Shown: in pieces, positions 6,655 to 12,186 of the stretch
Layout: each line of letters begins with the position of its first letter
Position numbering within the stretch: the stretch's first letter is position 1
Assembly: GCA_900548735.1 (NCBI GenBank)
Contig: URMC01000036.1
Location: 1-16,513, forward strand
From: an uncultured Eubacteriales bacterium
Lineage (GTDB): Bacteria; Bacillota; Clostridia; Oscillospirales; CAG-272
Reading direction: 5' to 3'
Length of the DNA stretch: 16,513 nucleotides
Program-made: the position numbers and the translations under genes
The notes under the pieces: model-generated
Told to the model about the DNA's origin: nothing
Databases searched by the model: none
What the model saw: only the letters and a program-made list of their open reading frames with translations

Positions 6655-6770
6655 ATATTTTCGAACAAGTGCTGAAAATTGACAACAAATCCGGCAACTC
6701 GATAGTAAAGGCGCTTTCGGGCAGTGGATTAGATGTTAGGAAGAAATTAATATATGAATACAGATTATGA
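6648..6770 (+). CDS. Small protein of unknown function (40 aa)
   Basis: This 40-residue reading frame begins MLDIFEQVLKID and ends KKLIYEYRL. It is charged, probably helical, with no Cys and no membrane segment. Support is moderate: its stop overlaps the next start as ATGA, as in coupled operons, and its codon use matches the island. Against it, there is no Shine-Dalgarno sequence and an in-frame TAG directly precedes the ATG. A possible promoter lies inside it (6679-6706), so the transcript may begin downstream and this frame may be only fortuitous. I do not recognise a family. Confidence 0.4.
   Translation: MLDIFEQVLKIDNKSGNSIVKALSGSGLDVRKKLIYEYRL
6679..6706 (+). promoter_or_regulatory. 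Possible promoter of the small-gene operon
   Basis: TTGACA at 6679-6684 is a perfect -35; the best -10 is GATAGT at 6701-6706 (4 of 6 matches) after 16 bp. It would start transcription near 6713, ahead of the 39-residue gene. No stronger promoter is visible between 6487 and 6640. Confidence 0.3.
6724..6739 (+). repeat. 16-bp direct repeat, copy 2
   Basis: An exact second copy of the 16-mer at 6639-6654. Here it lies inside the 40-residue frame, encoding part of SGLDVR. Confidence 0.6.
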
Positions 6771-6886
6771 AAGAATTTTTAACCATATCTAAGAGTGAGA
6801 TTGAACAAGAACAGCGATGTATTGACGAAGCAGAAAAACTTATAAAAGAGCTCGATGAAAAGGTTAGAGGTCAAGAGGAGGAATAA
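6767..6886 (+). CDS. Small charged coiled-coil-like protein (39 aa)
   Basis: The 39-residue product starts MKEFLTISKSEIEQEQ and ends KVRGQEEE. Nearly half its residues are charged, and hydrophobics recur at heptad-like spacing (I, I, L, I, L), suggesting one amphipathic helix or coiled coil. It overlaps the previous frame by 4 bases (ATGA) and ends 2 bases before the next start. The next gene's ribosome site (GAGGAGG) lies within its last codons. It has no Cys, signal or membrane segment, and no family is recognised. The tight packing argues that it is translated, but its own ribosome site is poor. Confidence 0.5.
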   Translation: MKEFLTISKSEIEQEQRCIDEAEKLIKELDEKVRGQEEE

Positions 6887-6888
6887 GT

Positions 6889-7200
6889 ATGGCACAGAAC
6901 TGGGATTACGCAGAATTGTCAAAAGCTGCTAAAATAGCCGGAGGCCCAGAAAAGTATGTTGATATGCTTGAACAGGCAAGTAAAGATGCCGGAAAAATGG
7001 AGATGTTACCTTGGCTTGGAGTAGCGGCAGTAGGAGCGTCGTTATTGACTGCGGCTACCATTAAAGTAGTTGATTACTTCAAATCTAAAAAGAAGAAAAA
7101 TGAAGCTGAAATAGCAAAAGCAAAAGAAGAAATCATTAATGGGATTAAGGACTATGATGCCGCACATCCAGATGAAGAAGGAGGTAACGAGGATGAGTGA
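6889..7200 (+). CDS. Single-pass membrane protein of unknown function (103 aa)
   Basis: The 103-residue protein has three parts. A soluble N-terminal helix region (1-38, with GGPEKYVDMLEQASKDAG) is followed by one hydrophobic segment at about 41-61 (PWLGVAAVGASLLTAATIKV). A very basic cluster, KSKKKK (65-70), then leads into a charged helix ending in an acidic tail (PDEEGGNEDE). The positive charges right after the membrane segment suggest that the C-terminal half stays in the cytoplasm. The start follows AGAGGAGG at about 6874-6881. It overlaps the next gene by 8 bases. It is the largest member of the island operon, and I do not recognise a family. It could be a membrane anchor for the small zinc-ribbon partners or a small toxin-like protein; nothing in the sequence decides. 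Confidence 0.72.
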   Translation: MAQNWDYAELSKAAKIAGGPEKYVDMLEQASKDAGKMEMLPWLGVAAVGASLLTAATIKVVDYFKSKKKKNEAEIAKAKEEIINGIKDYDAAHPDEEGGNEDE

Positions 7201-7375
7201 AAGATTTCCGGGGATTGATTGGTATTGTGACCGTTGTAATGCCTATTTAAATGACCAATCGGGATTTGATGACCATCATTATGTATGGAAGTGCACCGAG
7301 TGCGGTCACAAGAATAGCATTTCCTCTGATGATATTTATAAATCAGAAGAAGATTTTAGAAACTATAATGATTAA
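7193..7375 (+). CDS. Small zinc-ribbon protein (60 aa)
   Basis: This 60-residue protein has one zinc-ribbon: CDRC at residues 12-15 and CTEC at 34-37, separated by an aromatic, acidic stretch with the sequence FDDHHYVW. The ribbon is followed by a short acidic tail (SSDDIYKSEEDF). A strong AAGGAGGT at 7178-7185 sits 7 bases before the ATG, and the start lies inside the end of the membrane protein gene (8-base overlap), so coupled translation is expected. The protein has no enzymatic motif; such ribbons bind metal and mediate protein or nucleic-acid contacts. Similar stand-alone ribbons occur in gut Clostridia from memory, with no assigned role. Confidence 0.75.
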   Translation: MSERFPGIDWYCDRCNAYLNDQSGFDDHHYVWKCTECGHKNSISSDDIYKSEEDFRNYND

Positions 7376-7391
7376 TTTAGGAGGCAAACAA

Positions 7392-7526
7392 ATGACCAGA
7401 GAAGAATTGAATGAACAGATTGATAGGCTTATGCAACAGTATGCCGATGAAGAAATTGATGGTGCTATATACTCACAAAGAATGATGGAATTAACCACAT
7501 CAGTTCAGGGCGAAACCGATGATTGA
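7392..7526 (+). CDS. Small helical protein (44 aa)
   Basis: The 44-residue product reads MTREELNEQIDRLMQQYADE at its start and ends SVQGETDD. It looks like two short amphipathic helices, similar to short-C-terminal-domain (SHOCT-like) helical pairs (E/D-rich, with IDGAIYSQRMMEL), but I would not assign that family firmly. AGGAGG at 7379-7384 lies 7 bases before the ATG, which is strong evidence for translation. It is separated from its neighbours by 16 and 20 bases within the same operon. It has no Cys and no membrane segment. Confidence 0.68.
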   Translation: MTREELNEQIDRLMQQYADEEIDGAIYSQRMMELTTSVQGETDD

Positions 7527-7546
7527 TGAGAAAGGAGGATCGAATT

Positions 7547-7732
7547 ATGCAGATGTGTCCATTTTGTGATAAGGTATATGATGAATCTGAATATAGCCAT
7601 TGTCCATATTGTTCGGGTGAATTGGACGATGACGACGAAGAAGTTCGTCCTTGTCCTAAGTGCGGTGGTTGTTTACATTGGGACGGAGAAATTTGGGAAT
7701 GCTCAAATTGCGACTATACAGAAGAAGATTAA
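7547..7732 (+). CDS. Small double zinc-ribbon protein (61 aa)
   Basis: The 61-residue protein carries two ribbons: CPFC (4-7) with CPYC (19-22), and CPKCGGC (36-42) with CSNC (52-55). They are joined by an acidic linker (ELDDDDEEV). The start is fixed by AAAGGAGG at 7531-7538, 8 bases before ATG; a start at 7523 would add eight residues but has no ribosome site. It is the last intact gene of the island operon. Two ribbon proteins in one tiny operon is unusual and suggests metal-dependent assembly with the membrane protein or with nucleic acid; this is inference. Confidence 0.75.
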   Translation: MQMCPFCDKVYDESEYSHCPYCSGELDDDDEEVRPCPKCGGCLHWDGEIWECSNCDYTEED

Positions 7733-7848
7733 AAATTGAAAGTGATATTCATTTACAGAAGAGAAATACTGTTCTTGTTATAGATGCAAAGTATTATCCT
7801 CCTAGAACACAAGTGAATTTTGTTTCCGCGAACAGGTGGTTACTCTGA
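7729..7848 (+). pseudogene. Fragment resembling the core of a PD-(D/E)XK nuclease
   Basis: One frame directly after the double zinc-ribbon gene reads ESDIHLQKRNTVLVIDAKYY, followed by PPRTQVNFVSANRWLL and a stop. The arrangement (S/P)D, about 12 residues, then hydrophobics and (I)DAK matches the catalytic core of PD-(D/E)XK endonucleases, such as the McrC/LlaJI type with IDAKYY. There is no start codon with a ribosome site, and the rest of such an enzyme (several hundred residues) is absent. It therefore looks like a remnant of a restriction or defence gene at the edge of the island. A chance resemblance cannot be excluded. Confidence 0.4.
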
Positions 7849-7878
7849 CATCAATCAAGAGATATCGTTCCACGTAGA

Positions 7879-7903
7879 GTCCGTCGTGCGGTTTGACGGG
7901 GAC
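7879..7903. other. Imperfect hairpin upstream of glcK promoter
   Basis: GTCC-GTC at 7879-7885 can pair with GAC-GG-GGAC at 7895-7903, with a 2-base bulge. It lies just before the -35 box of the glucokinase promoter. There is no T-run, so it is a weak candidate for an operator or terminator remnant. Confidence 0.3.
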
Positions 7904-7917
7904 TTTCCTCCGGGCAC

Positions 7918-7946
7918 TTGACATTCGGTGTAATATTCCTTATAAT
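7918..7946 (+). promoter_or_regulatory. Consensus sigma-A promoter for glcK
   Basis: TTGACA at 7918-7923, a 17-bp spacer, TATAAT at 7941-7946: a full consensus match. It lies where GC-rich sequence resumes after the island and gives a leader of about 35 bases. Confidence 0.9.
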
Positions 7947-7988
7947 AAACTTGTGCAAATTCTCAAATTCAGGAAAAGAGGGACCGTT

Positions 7989-8951
7989 ATGTATCGTATC
8001 GGGATTGACCTTGGCGGCACCAACATCGCCGCCGGGCTTGTGAATGAAAAATATGAGATCGTCCGCAAAGACAGCGTGCCGACCAACGCGACCGAGCGCA
8101 CCTCCGAGGAGATCACATCGGCGATTGCCGACCTTTGCCGCACGCTGGTGGTGGGCGCAGGGCTGACCCTTGACGACGTGGACGCCATCGGGATTGCCAG
8201 CCCCGGCATTGCCGACCATGACCACGGGGTTGTGGAATACTCCTGCAATCTCCCCTTCCGTCATTACCCGATCTGCGGGGAGCTTGCCCGCCTGACCGGC
8301 GTGAGCGAAGTGCACGTGGAAAACGATGCCAACGCCGCCGCATTCGGCGAGGCGGTTGCGGGCGCGGCGCGCGGCACCAAAAAGTCCGTTATGATCACGC
8401 TGGGCACCGGCGTCGGCGGCGGCATCATCATTGACGGCAAGGTTTTCTCCGGCTTCAACTACGCCGGCGGAGAACTGGGGCACGTGGTGATTCAGAAGGA
8501 CGGTGCGCCGTGCAACTGCGGGCGCAAGGGTTGCTGGGAGGCATACAGCTCCGCCACGGCGCTGATCCGCATGACCAAAGAAAAAATGGCGGAATGCGCC
8601 AAAGAGGGCAGAGAAACCCTTCTGACCGAATACGCTGACAAAAAAGGAAAGGTCTCCGGTAAGACGGCGTTTGATGCCATGCGCGCGGGCGACGCCGCGG
8701 CAAAGGAAGTGGTGGATACCTATATTTCCTATCTTGCCACGGGGCTGACCAACATGGTCAATATCTTCCAGCCCGAGGTCATTTCCATCGGCGGCGGCAT
8801 TTCCAACGAAAAGGACAATCTGTTAAATCCCCTGATCCCGCAGGTGCGGGCGGAGCAGTACGGCGGCGGCATCGTTCCGCTGACCAAAATCTGCGTGGCG
8901 CAACTTGGCAATGACGCCGGCATCATCGGCGCGGCGTTCCTCGGGATCTGA
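7989..8951 (+). CDS. glcK: ROK family glucokinase
   Basis: The 320-residue cytosolic kinase phosphorylates glucose with ATP, feeding glycolysis. Visible motifs are the phosphate-binding DLGGTN at 7-12, ENDANAAAFGE from 111 with the catalytic Asp113, LGTGVGGG at 138-145, and GGELGH ending in His165. The ROK zinc site CNCGRKGC has Cys175, Cys177 and Cys182. The length is normal for bacterial ROK glucokinases. The start at MYRIGIDLGG was chosen because it begins the beta-strand before DLGGTN and follows GAGG at 7978-7981; a longer in-frame version would start upstream of the -35 box. It has its own consensus promoter and a strong terminator, so it is a single-gene unit. A different sugar (for example mannose or GlcNAc) is possible but less likely. 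Confidence 0.92.
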   Translation: MYRIGIDLGGTNIAAGLVNEKYEIVRKDSVPTNATERTSEEITSAIADLCRTLVVGAGLTLDDVDAIGIASPGIADHDHGVVEYSCNLPFRHYPICGELARLTGVSEVHVENDANAAAFGEAVAGAARGTKKSVMITLGTGVGGGIIIDGKVFSGFNYAGGELGHVVIQKDGAPCNCGRKGCWEAYSSATALIRMTKEKMAECAKEGRETLLTEYADKKGKVSGKTAFDAMRAGDAAAKEVVDTYISYLATGLTNMVNIFQPEVISIGGGISNEKDNLLNPLIPQVRAEQYGGGIVPLTKICVAQLGNDAGIIGAAFLGI

Positions 8952-8958
8952 CAGGAAC

Positions 8959-8992
8959 AAAAAGGCAAAGGCGGATGCCTTTGCCTTTTTTT
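8959..8992 (+). terminator. Intrinsic terminator of glcK
   Basis: A 14-bp perfect stem, AAAAAGGCAAAGGC / GCCTTTGCCTTTTT, with loop GGAT, is followed by a run of T. It begins 7 bases after the glcK stop. Confidence 0.92.
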
Positions 8993-9014
8993 GCGGTTTT
9001 GAAAACCGCAAAAA
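8988..9014 (+). other. Second hairpin sharing the terminator T-run
   Basis: TTTTTGCGGTTTT, one G, then AAAACCGCAAAAA form a 13-base perfect inverted repeat. Its left arm is the T-run of the glcK terminator, so the two stems cannot both form fully. It lies just upstream of the DUF1836 promoter; on the minus strand it ends in a T-rich arm and could stop antisense transcription. Confidence 0.5.
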
Positions 9015-9026
9015 GCGGCGGAAACC

Positions 9027-9055
9027 TTGACATTTCACAGTGCCTGTGTTATACT
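9027..9055 (+). promoter_or_regulatory. Sigma-A promoter of the DUF1836-ECF operon
   Basis: TTGACA at 9027-9032, a 17-bp spacer, TATACT at 9050-9055. The leader to the ATG at 9084 is about 20 bases and includes AAAGGAG at 9070-9076. Confidence 0.88.
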
Positions 9056-9066
9056 GGACACAGTAT
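9036..9066. promoter_or_regulatory. Two palindromes over the promoter, candidate operators
   Basis: CACAG-TGC-CTGTG at 9036-9048 fills the spacer, and ATACTG-GACA-CAGTAT at 9051-9066 covers the -10 box and start site. Both are perfect inverted repeats. Their position, and the MerR-like helix-turn-helix regulator encoded just downstream, suggest autoregulation (inference). Confidence 0.55.
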
Positions 9067-9083
9067 GCAAAAGGAGACTGCCT

Positions 9084-9830
9084 ATGACTGCCGAAGAATT
9101 GGAAAAATGCCTTGCCGCGGCGGTGTGTGACCGCGACCTTGCCGAAAACGAAATCCCTTCCATTGCTCTGTATGTAGATCAGATTCTCAGTCTGCTGGCG
9201 GAGAAAAACGCCGATGCCGCCCCGCGCTACCGGGAGCGGGAACTGACCAAAACCATGATCAACAACTACTCCAAGGACGGGCTGATCAGCCCGATTGAGG
9301 GCAAAAAATATTCAAGAGGGCACATCATCGAAATGCTGCTGGTCTACGCAATGAAAAGCACGCTTTCCATCGGCGAGATCAAGCGGATGCTGACCGGCGC
9401 CCGCGAGGAATGCGGCTTTTCGGGCGCCGACCTTGCCGACTGCTATCGCCGTTTTCTTTCCTGCAAAGAGGAAAACCGCGTCCGCACCGGAGAAACCGTG
9501 CGCGCGCTCCTGCAAAACGACGCGCTGAATATCGAAAACGACCGCGACTTTTTCGTGGCGCTGCTTGACATCCTGTCGCTTTCCGCCTATCTGAAAGCGG
9601 CGGCGCAGGAAATGCTGACGGCGCGCTACGCCGACCCCGATCTTGCGGAAAAAGAAAAAAAAGAACGGGAAAAAGCGGAAAAAAGAGAGCGGGAAGAAAA
9701 AGAAAAAACCGAAAAACTTGCCCGCAAAGAAGAAAAAGCCAAAAACAAAAAAAGCGAAAAACCCGCGGCAACCGTCGCGAAAACGGCAACTCCCGACACT
9801 CCGAGCACGGCAGAAAACAAAGTCAGGTAA
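9084..9830 (+). CDS. DUF1836 transcriptional regulator with long charged tail
   Basis: The 248-residue protein has a DUF1836 domain over about residues 20-185, with a MerR-like helix-turn-helix in the middle (LTKTMINNYSKDGLISPIEG near 54-73, then YSRGHIIEMLLVYAMK and IGEIKRML). The domain is typical of Firmicutes regulators of unknown ligand. From about 188 to 226 the protein is almost only Lys, Glu, Arg and Ala (an extended charged helix), ending in a Thr/Pro/Ala-rich tail. The DNA there is nearly all purine. The start follows AAAGGAG at 9070-9076. It sits 12 bases before an ECF S component, with the latter's ribosome site starting inside its stop codon, so it may control that transporter. 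Two palindromes at its promoter suggest self-control. Confidence 0.88.
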   Translation: MTAEELEKCLAAAVCDRDLAENEIPSIALYVDQILSLLAEKNADAAPRYRERELTKTMINNYSKDGLISPIEGKKYSRGHIIEMLLVYAMKSTLSIGEIKRMLTGAREECGFSGADLADCYRRFLSCKEENRVRTGETVRALLQNDALNIENDRDFFVALLDILSLSAYLKAAAQEMLTARYADPDLAEKEKKEREKAEKREREEKEKTEKLARKEEKAKNKKSEKPAATVAKTATPDTPSTAENKVR

Positions 9831-9842
9831 GGAGAAAACAAA

Positions 9843-10454
9843 ATGACGAATTCCAGTGAAAAAATCAGAAAAATGGTCACCCTTGCCATGCTATTGGCGC
9901 TGGTGGTGTTGTTGCAGGTGTTCGGCGGGCTGATCCCCATGCCGGGCGGCATCGCGCCGACGCTGGCGCTGATCCCGATTGTGCTGGGCGGTGTGCTGCT
10001 CGGCGTGTGGTACGGTGCGGCGCTCGGTGCCGTATTCGGGCTGATTACTGTGTTGCAGGCGCCCCTCGGCGCCCTGACCGCCGTCCTGTTTTCGGAGGAA
10101 CCGGTGCTGTTTGTGCTGATCGCCATGGTCAAAGCGATTGCCGCGGGAATCGTGCCCGCGCTCATTTTCAGGCTGTTTCGCAAAAATCATCCCTTTGTGG
10201 GGGTGGTGGTTGCCTCGCTTTCTTCTCCGATTGTAAACACTGCGCTGTTTTTGCTCGGTTCGCTGACGATTCTGGACGCGTTTGACGTCTATATCACCGG
10301 TGCGGAGCTCGCCATGAGTCCGGTGCAGTTCCTGTTTGCCATCGTGATTACCACAAATTTTTTGGCGGAAATCATCATCAGTGCAGTCATTTCCCCCGCG
10401 GTTTACCGTGTAATCGAAGTGGTAAAACGGAGAAAATGGAGCGCCCCCCAATAA
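9843..10454 (+). CDS. ECF transporter S component (substrate-binding membrane subunit)
   Basis: The 203-residue, very hydrophobic protein has about six membrane segments with the S-component layout. An N-terminal polar stretch with RKMVTLAMLLALVVLLQ is followed by a gated region IPMPGGIAPTLALIPI, and helices with small residues (ALGAVFGLITVL) precede a C-terminal segment AIVITTNFLAEIIISAVISP. S components bind a vitamin or cofactor and dock on a shared energising module (EcfA, A' and T), which is not encoded here. The substrate is not evident from the sequence. AAGGAG at 9829-9834 overlaps the stop of the DUF1836 gene, so the two form an operon. There is no clear terminator behind it. Confidence 0.9.
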   Translation: MTNSSEKIRKMVTLAMLLALVVLLQVFGGLIPMPGGIAPTLALIPIVLGGVLLGVWYGAALGAVFGLITVLQAPLGALTAVLFSEEPVLFVLIAMVKAIAAGIVPALIFRLFRKNHPFVGVVVASLSSPIVNTALFLLGSLTILDAFDVYITGAELAMSPVQFLFAIVITTNFLAEIIISAVISPAVYRVIEVVKRRKWSAPQ

Positions 10455-10482
10455 ACTCCAGCCGCTCTTTTTGGAAAAAGTA

Positions 10483-10511
10483 TTGACATTTTGAAAATAA
10501 TATGATAATAT
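10483..10511 (+). promoter_or_regulatory. Promoter of the polysaccharide cassette, with a palindrome at the -10
   Basis: TTGACA at 10483-10488, a 17-bp spacer, then TAATAT at 10506-10511 (4 of 6). A perfect inverted repeat ATGATA-A-TATCAT at 10502-10514 covers the -10 and could be an operator. AAAGGA at 10553-10558 serves the start at 10566. Confidence 0.65.
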
Positions 10512-10565
10512 CATTGTATATTGTGCTGTATTTCTGCCTGACAGGAGAAAAAGAAAGGAATCTGC

Positions 10566-12125
10566 ATGGAGACGAAAAATAAAGAAATCTCTTTGATGAC
10601 CTTCTGGAATGTATTCCGCCGCTTTTTTGTATGGCTGGTGCTTGCTTTTGCCGTTGGTGTACTCGGTGCTTTTTTGTGCTCCCGGTTCCTGATATCCCCT
10701 TCCTATGTGGCTTCCACCGCTTTCATGGTGGACAGTGAGGGCAATAGCAGTAATTCCTCCACGATCCTCGGCTCCACGTATCAGACCGGTATGGAGACCA
10801 AGGCGGCAAACATTGCCGAAATCGTAAAGGGCAATGTGTTTCTGGAGAAGGCGGCAGAGCAGTGCAACGCACGCTACGGTACCGGTTATACCGCCGCAGA
10901 CATGCGCAGAAAGCTGACCATCAAACTGGAGACTGGCACGGCGGCATTTACCGCAAAGATCTCCGCCGACACCCCGGAGGAGGCGTACCGCATCTGCAAA
11001 ATGTTTGAGGAAATGGTGCCTCAGTATCTCAAATACGTCAACGAAGAGCAGTATAACCGATATGAGCAGACCAACACCAGACAGCCTTTCTACATCACCG
11101 TAATTGATCAGGCGCGGCAGCCGGCTTCTCCGGATTCGCCGAAGGTGGCCCGCAATATGGTGCTTGGCGGGTTGGCGCTGCTTGTGGTGGCATATGTTGT
11201 ATTTTTCCTGGTCTGTATTCTGGATAAAACCATTTACGGTGTGGATGAACTGAAGGAGTCGTTTACTGCCCCCGTGCTTGGCGAAATTCCGGAGTGGCGT
11301 CAGTCCGGTGAGAGCGAAAAGGAGATCCGGAAGGAAAAACGGGCAATGCGCCGCGGGTTGCGCAACAAAAAAACCATGGACAACCGCAACTATACGGATA
11401 GGCTTCTTTCCAAGCGGACATCCTTTGCCGTGACCGAGGCTTTCAAGGCGCTTCGTACCAATCTTGTTTATACCAGCAAAACCGGTGAAACGCCGGTGTT
11501 TGGCGTTTCCTCCGCATTCCCCGGCGCCGGGAAAAGTATCGTGACGGCGAACAGTGCCATTACCTTTGCCCAACTCGGCAAAAAGGTGTTGCTGATTGAC
11601 GGCGACATGCGTTGCCCCGCGCAGTACAGCATTTTCGGTCTGGATAAAAAACATACCGGGCTTTCGGAGTATCTGGTCGGTATTGCGACGGATCCGTGCG
11701 GGGAGTGCCTGCAGCATACCGCGTTTGACGGGCTGGATGTCATCACCTGCGGAAAGCTCCCGCCCAACCCGGGTGAGTTGCTTGCTTCCGACCGGATGGG
11801 GCAGTTTTTGGCTATTGTCAAAGAGCGTTATGATTACATTTTTATCGACCTGCCTCCTATTTCCGAGACCTCGGATGCGGGCGTTCTTGCCGGATGCCTG
11901 ACCGGCTATCTGCTGATCGTGCGCGCGGCGTATTCCAATATTCAGGCGGTGGCGGCATCGGTGGAGTCTCTGCAGGCGGTCAACGGCAAGATCATCGGGT
12001 TTATTGTCAACGATCTGCCGGGCAAGACCGGTTCTTACGGTTCCTACGGCGGAAAGCACGGCTATTACAGCAAGTATTCCCGCTATCAGGAGCAGGCACA
12101 GGAGGCGTCAAAAACCGAATCCTGA
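10566..12125 (+). CDS. Fused Wzz-type chain-length protein and bacterial tyrosine kinase (BY-kinase)
   Basis: The 519-residue protein joins the two halves that Firmicutes often encode separately (CpsC/CpsD, YwqC/YwqD). The N-terminal Wzz part has membrane segments at about 19-41 and 198-219. Its outer loop lies between them, ending in the Pro-rich stretch PASPDSPK (187-193). The cytoplasmic kinase has Walker A PGAGKS (319-324), Walker A' LLIDGDMR (342-349) and Walker B IFIDLPP (425-431). The C-terminal tyrosine cluster, Y491, Y494, Y500, Y501, Y504 and Y507, is the expected autophosphorylation site. GAGKS instead of the common GEGKS is a small variation. Such proteins control length and export of capsular or exopolysaccharide. 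The next gene, an O-antigen polymerase-like protein, fits this role. A hairpin lies between them (12130-12148). Confidence 0.93.
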   Translation: METKNKEISLMTFWNVFRRFFVWLVLAFAVGVLGAFLCSRFLISPSYVASTAFMVDSEGNSSNSSTILGSTYQTGMETKAANIAEIVKGNVFLEKAAEQCNARYGTGYTAADMRRKLTIKLETGTAAFTAKISADTPEEAYRICKMFEEMVPQYLKYVNEEQYNRYEQTNTRQPFYITVIDQARQPASPDSPKVARNMVLGGLALLVVAYVVFFLVCILDKTIYGVDELKESFTAPVLGEIPEWRQSGESEKEIRKEKRAMRRGLRNKKTMDNRNYTDRLLSKRTSFAVTEAFKALRTNLVYTSKTGETPVFGVSSAFPGAGKSIVTANSAITFAQLGKKVLLIDGDMRCPAQYSIFGLDKKHTGLSEYLVGIATDPCGECLQHTAFDGLDVITCGKLPPNPGELLASDRMGQFLAIVKERYDYIFIDLPPISETSDAGVLAGCLTGYLLIVRAAYSNIQAVAASVESLQAVNGKIIGFIVNDLPGKTGSYGSYGGKHGYYSKYSRYQEQAQEASKTES

Positions 12126-12129
12126 GGCA

Positions 12130-12148
12130 GGGCGGAAGATTCCCGCCC
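12130..12148 (+). other. Hairpin between the BY-kinase and polymerase genes
   Basis: GGGCGG (12130-12135) pairs with CCGCCC (12143-12148) over a 7-base loop, 5 bases after the BY-kinase stop. It has no T-run, so it is more likely an mRNA processing or stability element within one operon than a terminator. Confidence 0.45.
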
Positions 12149-12186
12149 GTGAAAAATCGGGCAGGGGAACGGAGGCATTGCCATTC

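Larger units (their letters stand above)
6487..7850. other. AT-rich island of tiny genes
   Basis: Base composition changes sharply here: the 60-base line at 6961 has 26 G/C, whereas that at 8281 has 40. Third codon positions also shift towards A/T. The island separates rlmD from the ROK glucokinase gene, contains six very short genes in one direction and a nuclease-like fragment, and has no recognisable integrase or transposase. I found no clear flanking direct repeats. The first 160 bases (6487-6647) hold no gene I can support, only weak stems. Acquisition by horizontal transfer is inference. Confidence 0.6.

Noticed and set aside
6487..7850. Insertion sequence or integrated element with identifiable ends
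   Set aside because: The AT-rich island has no transposase, integrase, terminal inverted repeats or flanking target duplication that I can find.
7895..7920. Minus-strand bases reading GGAGGAAAGTC, like part of RNase P RNA
   Set aside because: Only about a dozen bases match and none of the other conserved rnpB blocks is present; it also overlaps the glcK promoter region.
9891..12059. A 722-codon open frame on the minus strand
   Set aside because: It runs antisense across the ECF S component and the BY-kinase, both clear by motif, and has the His/Arg/Gly-rich, low-motif look of a shadow frame in GC-rich DNA.
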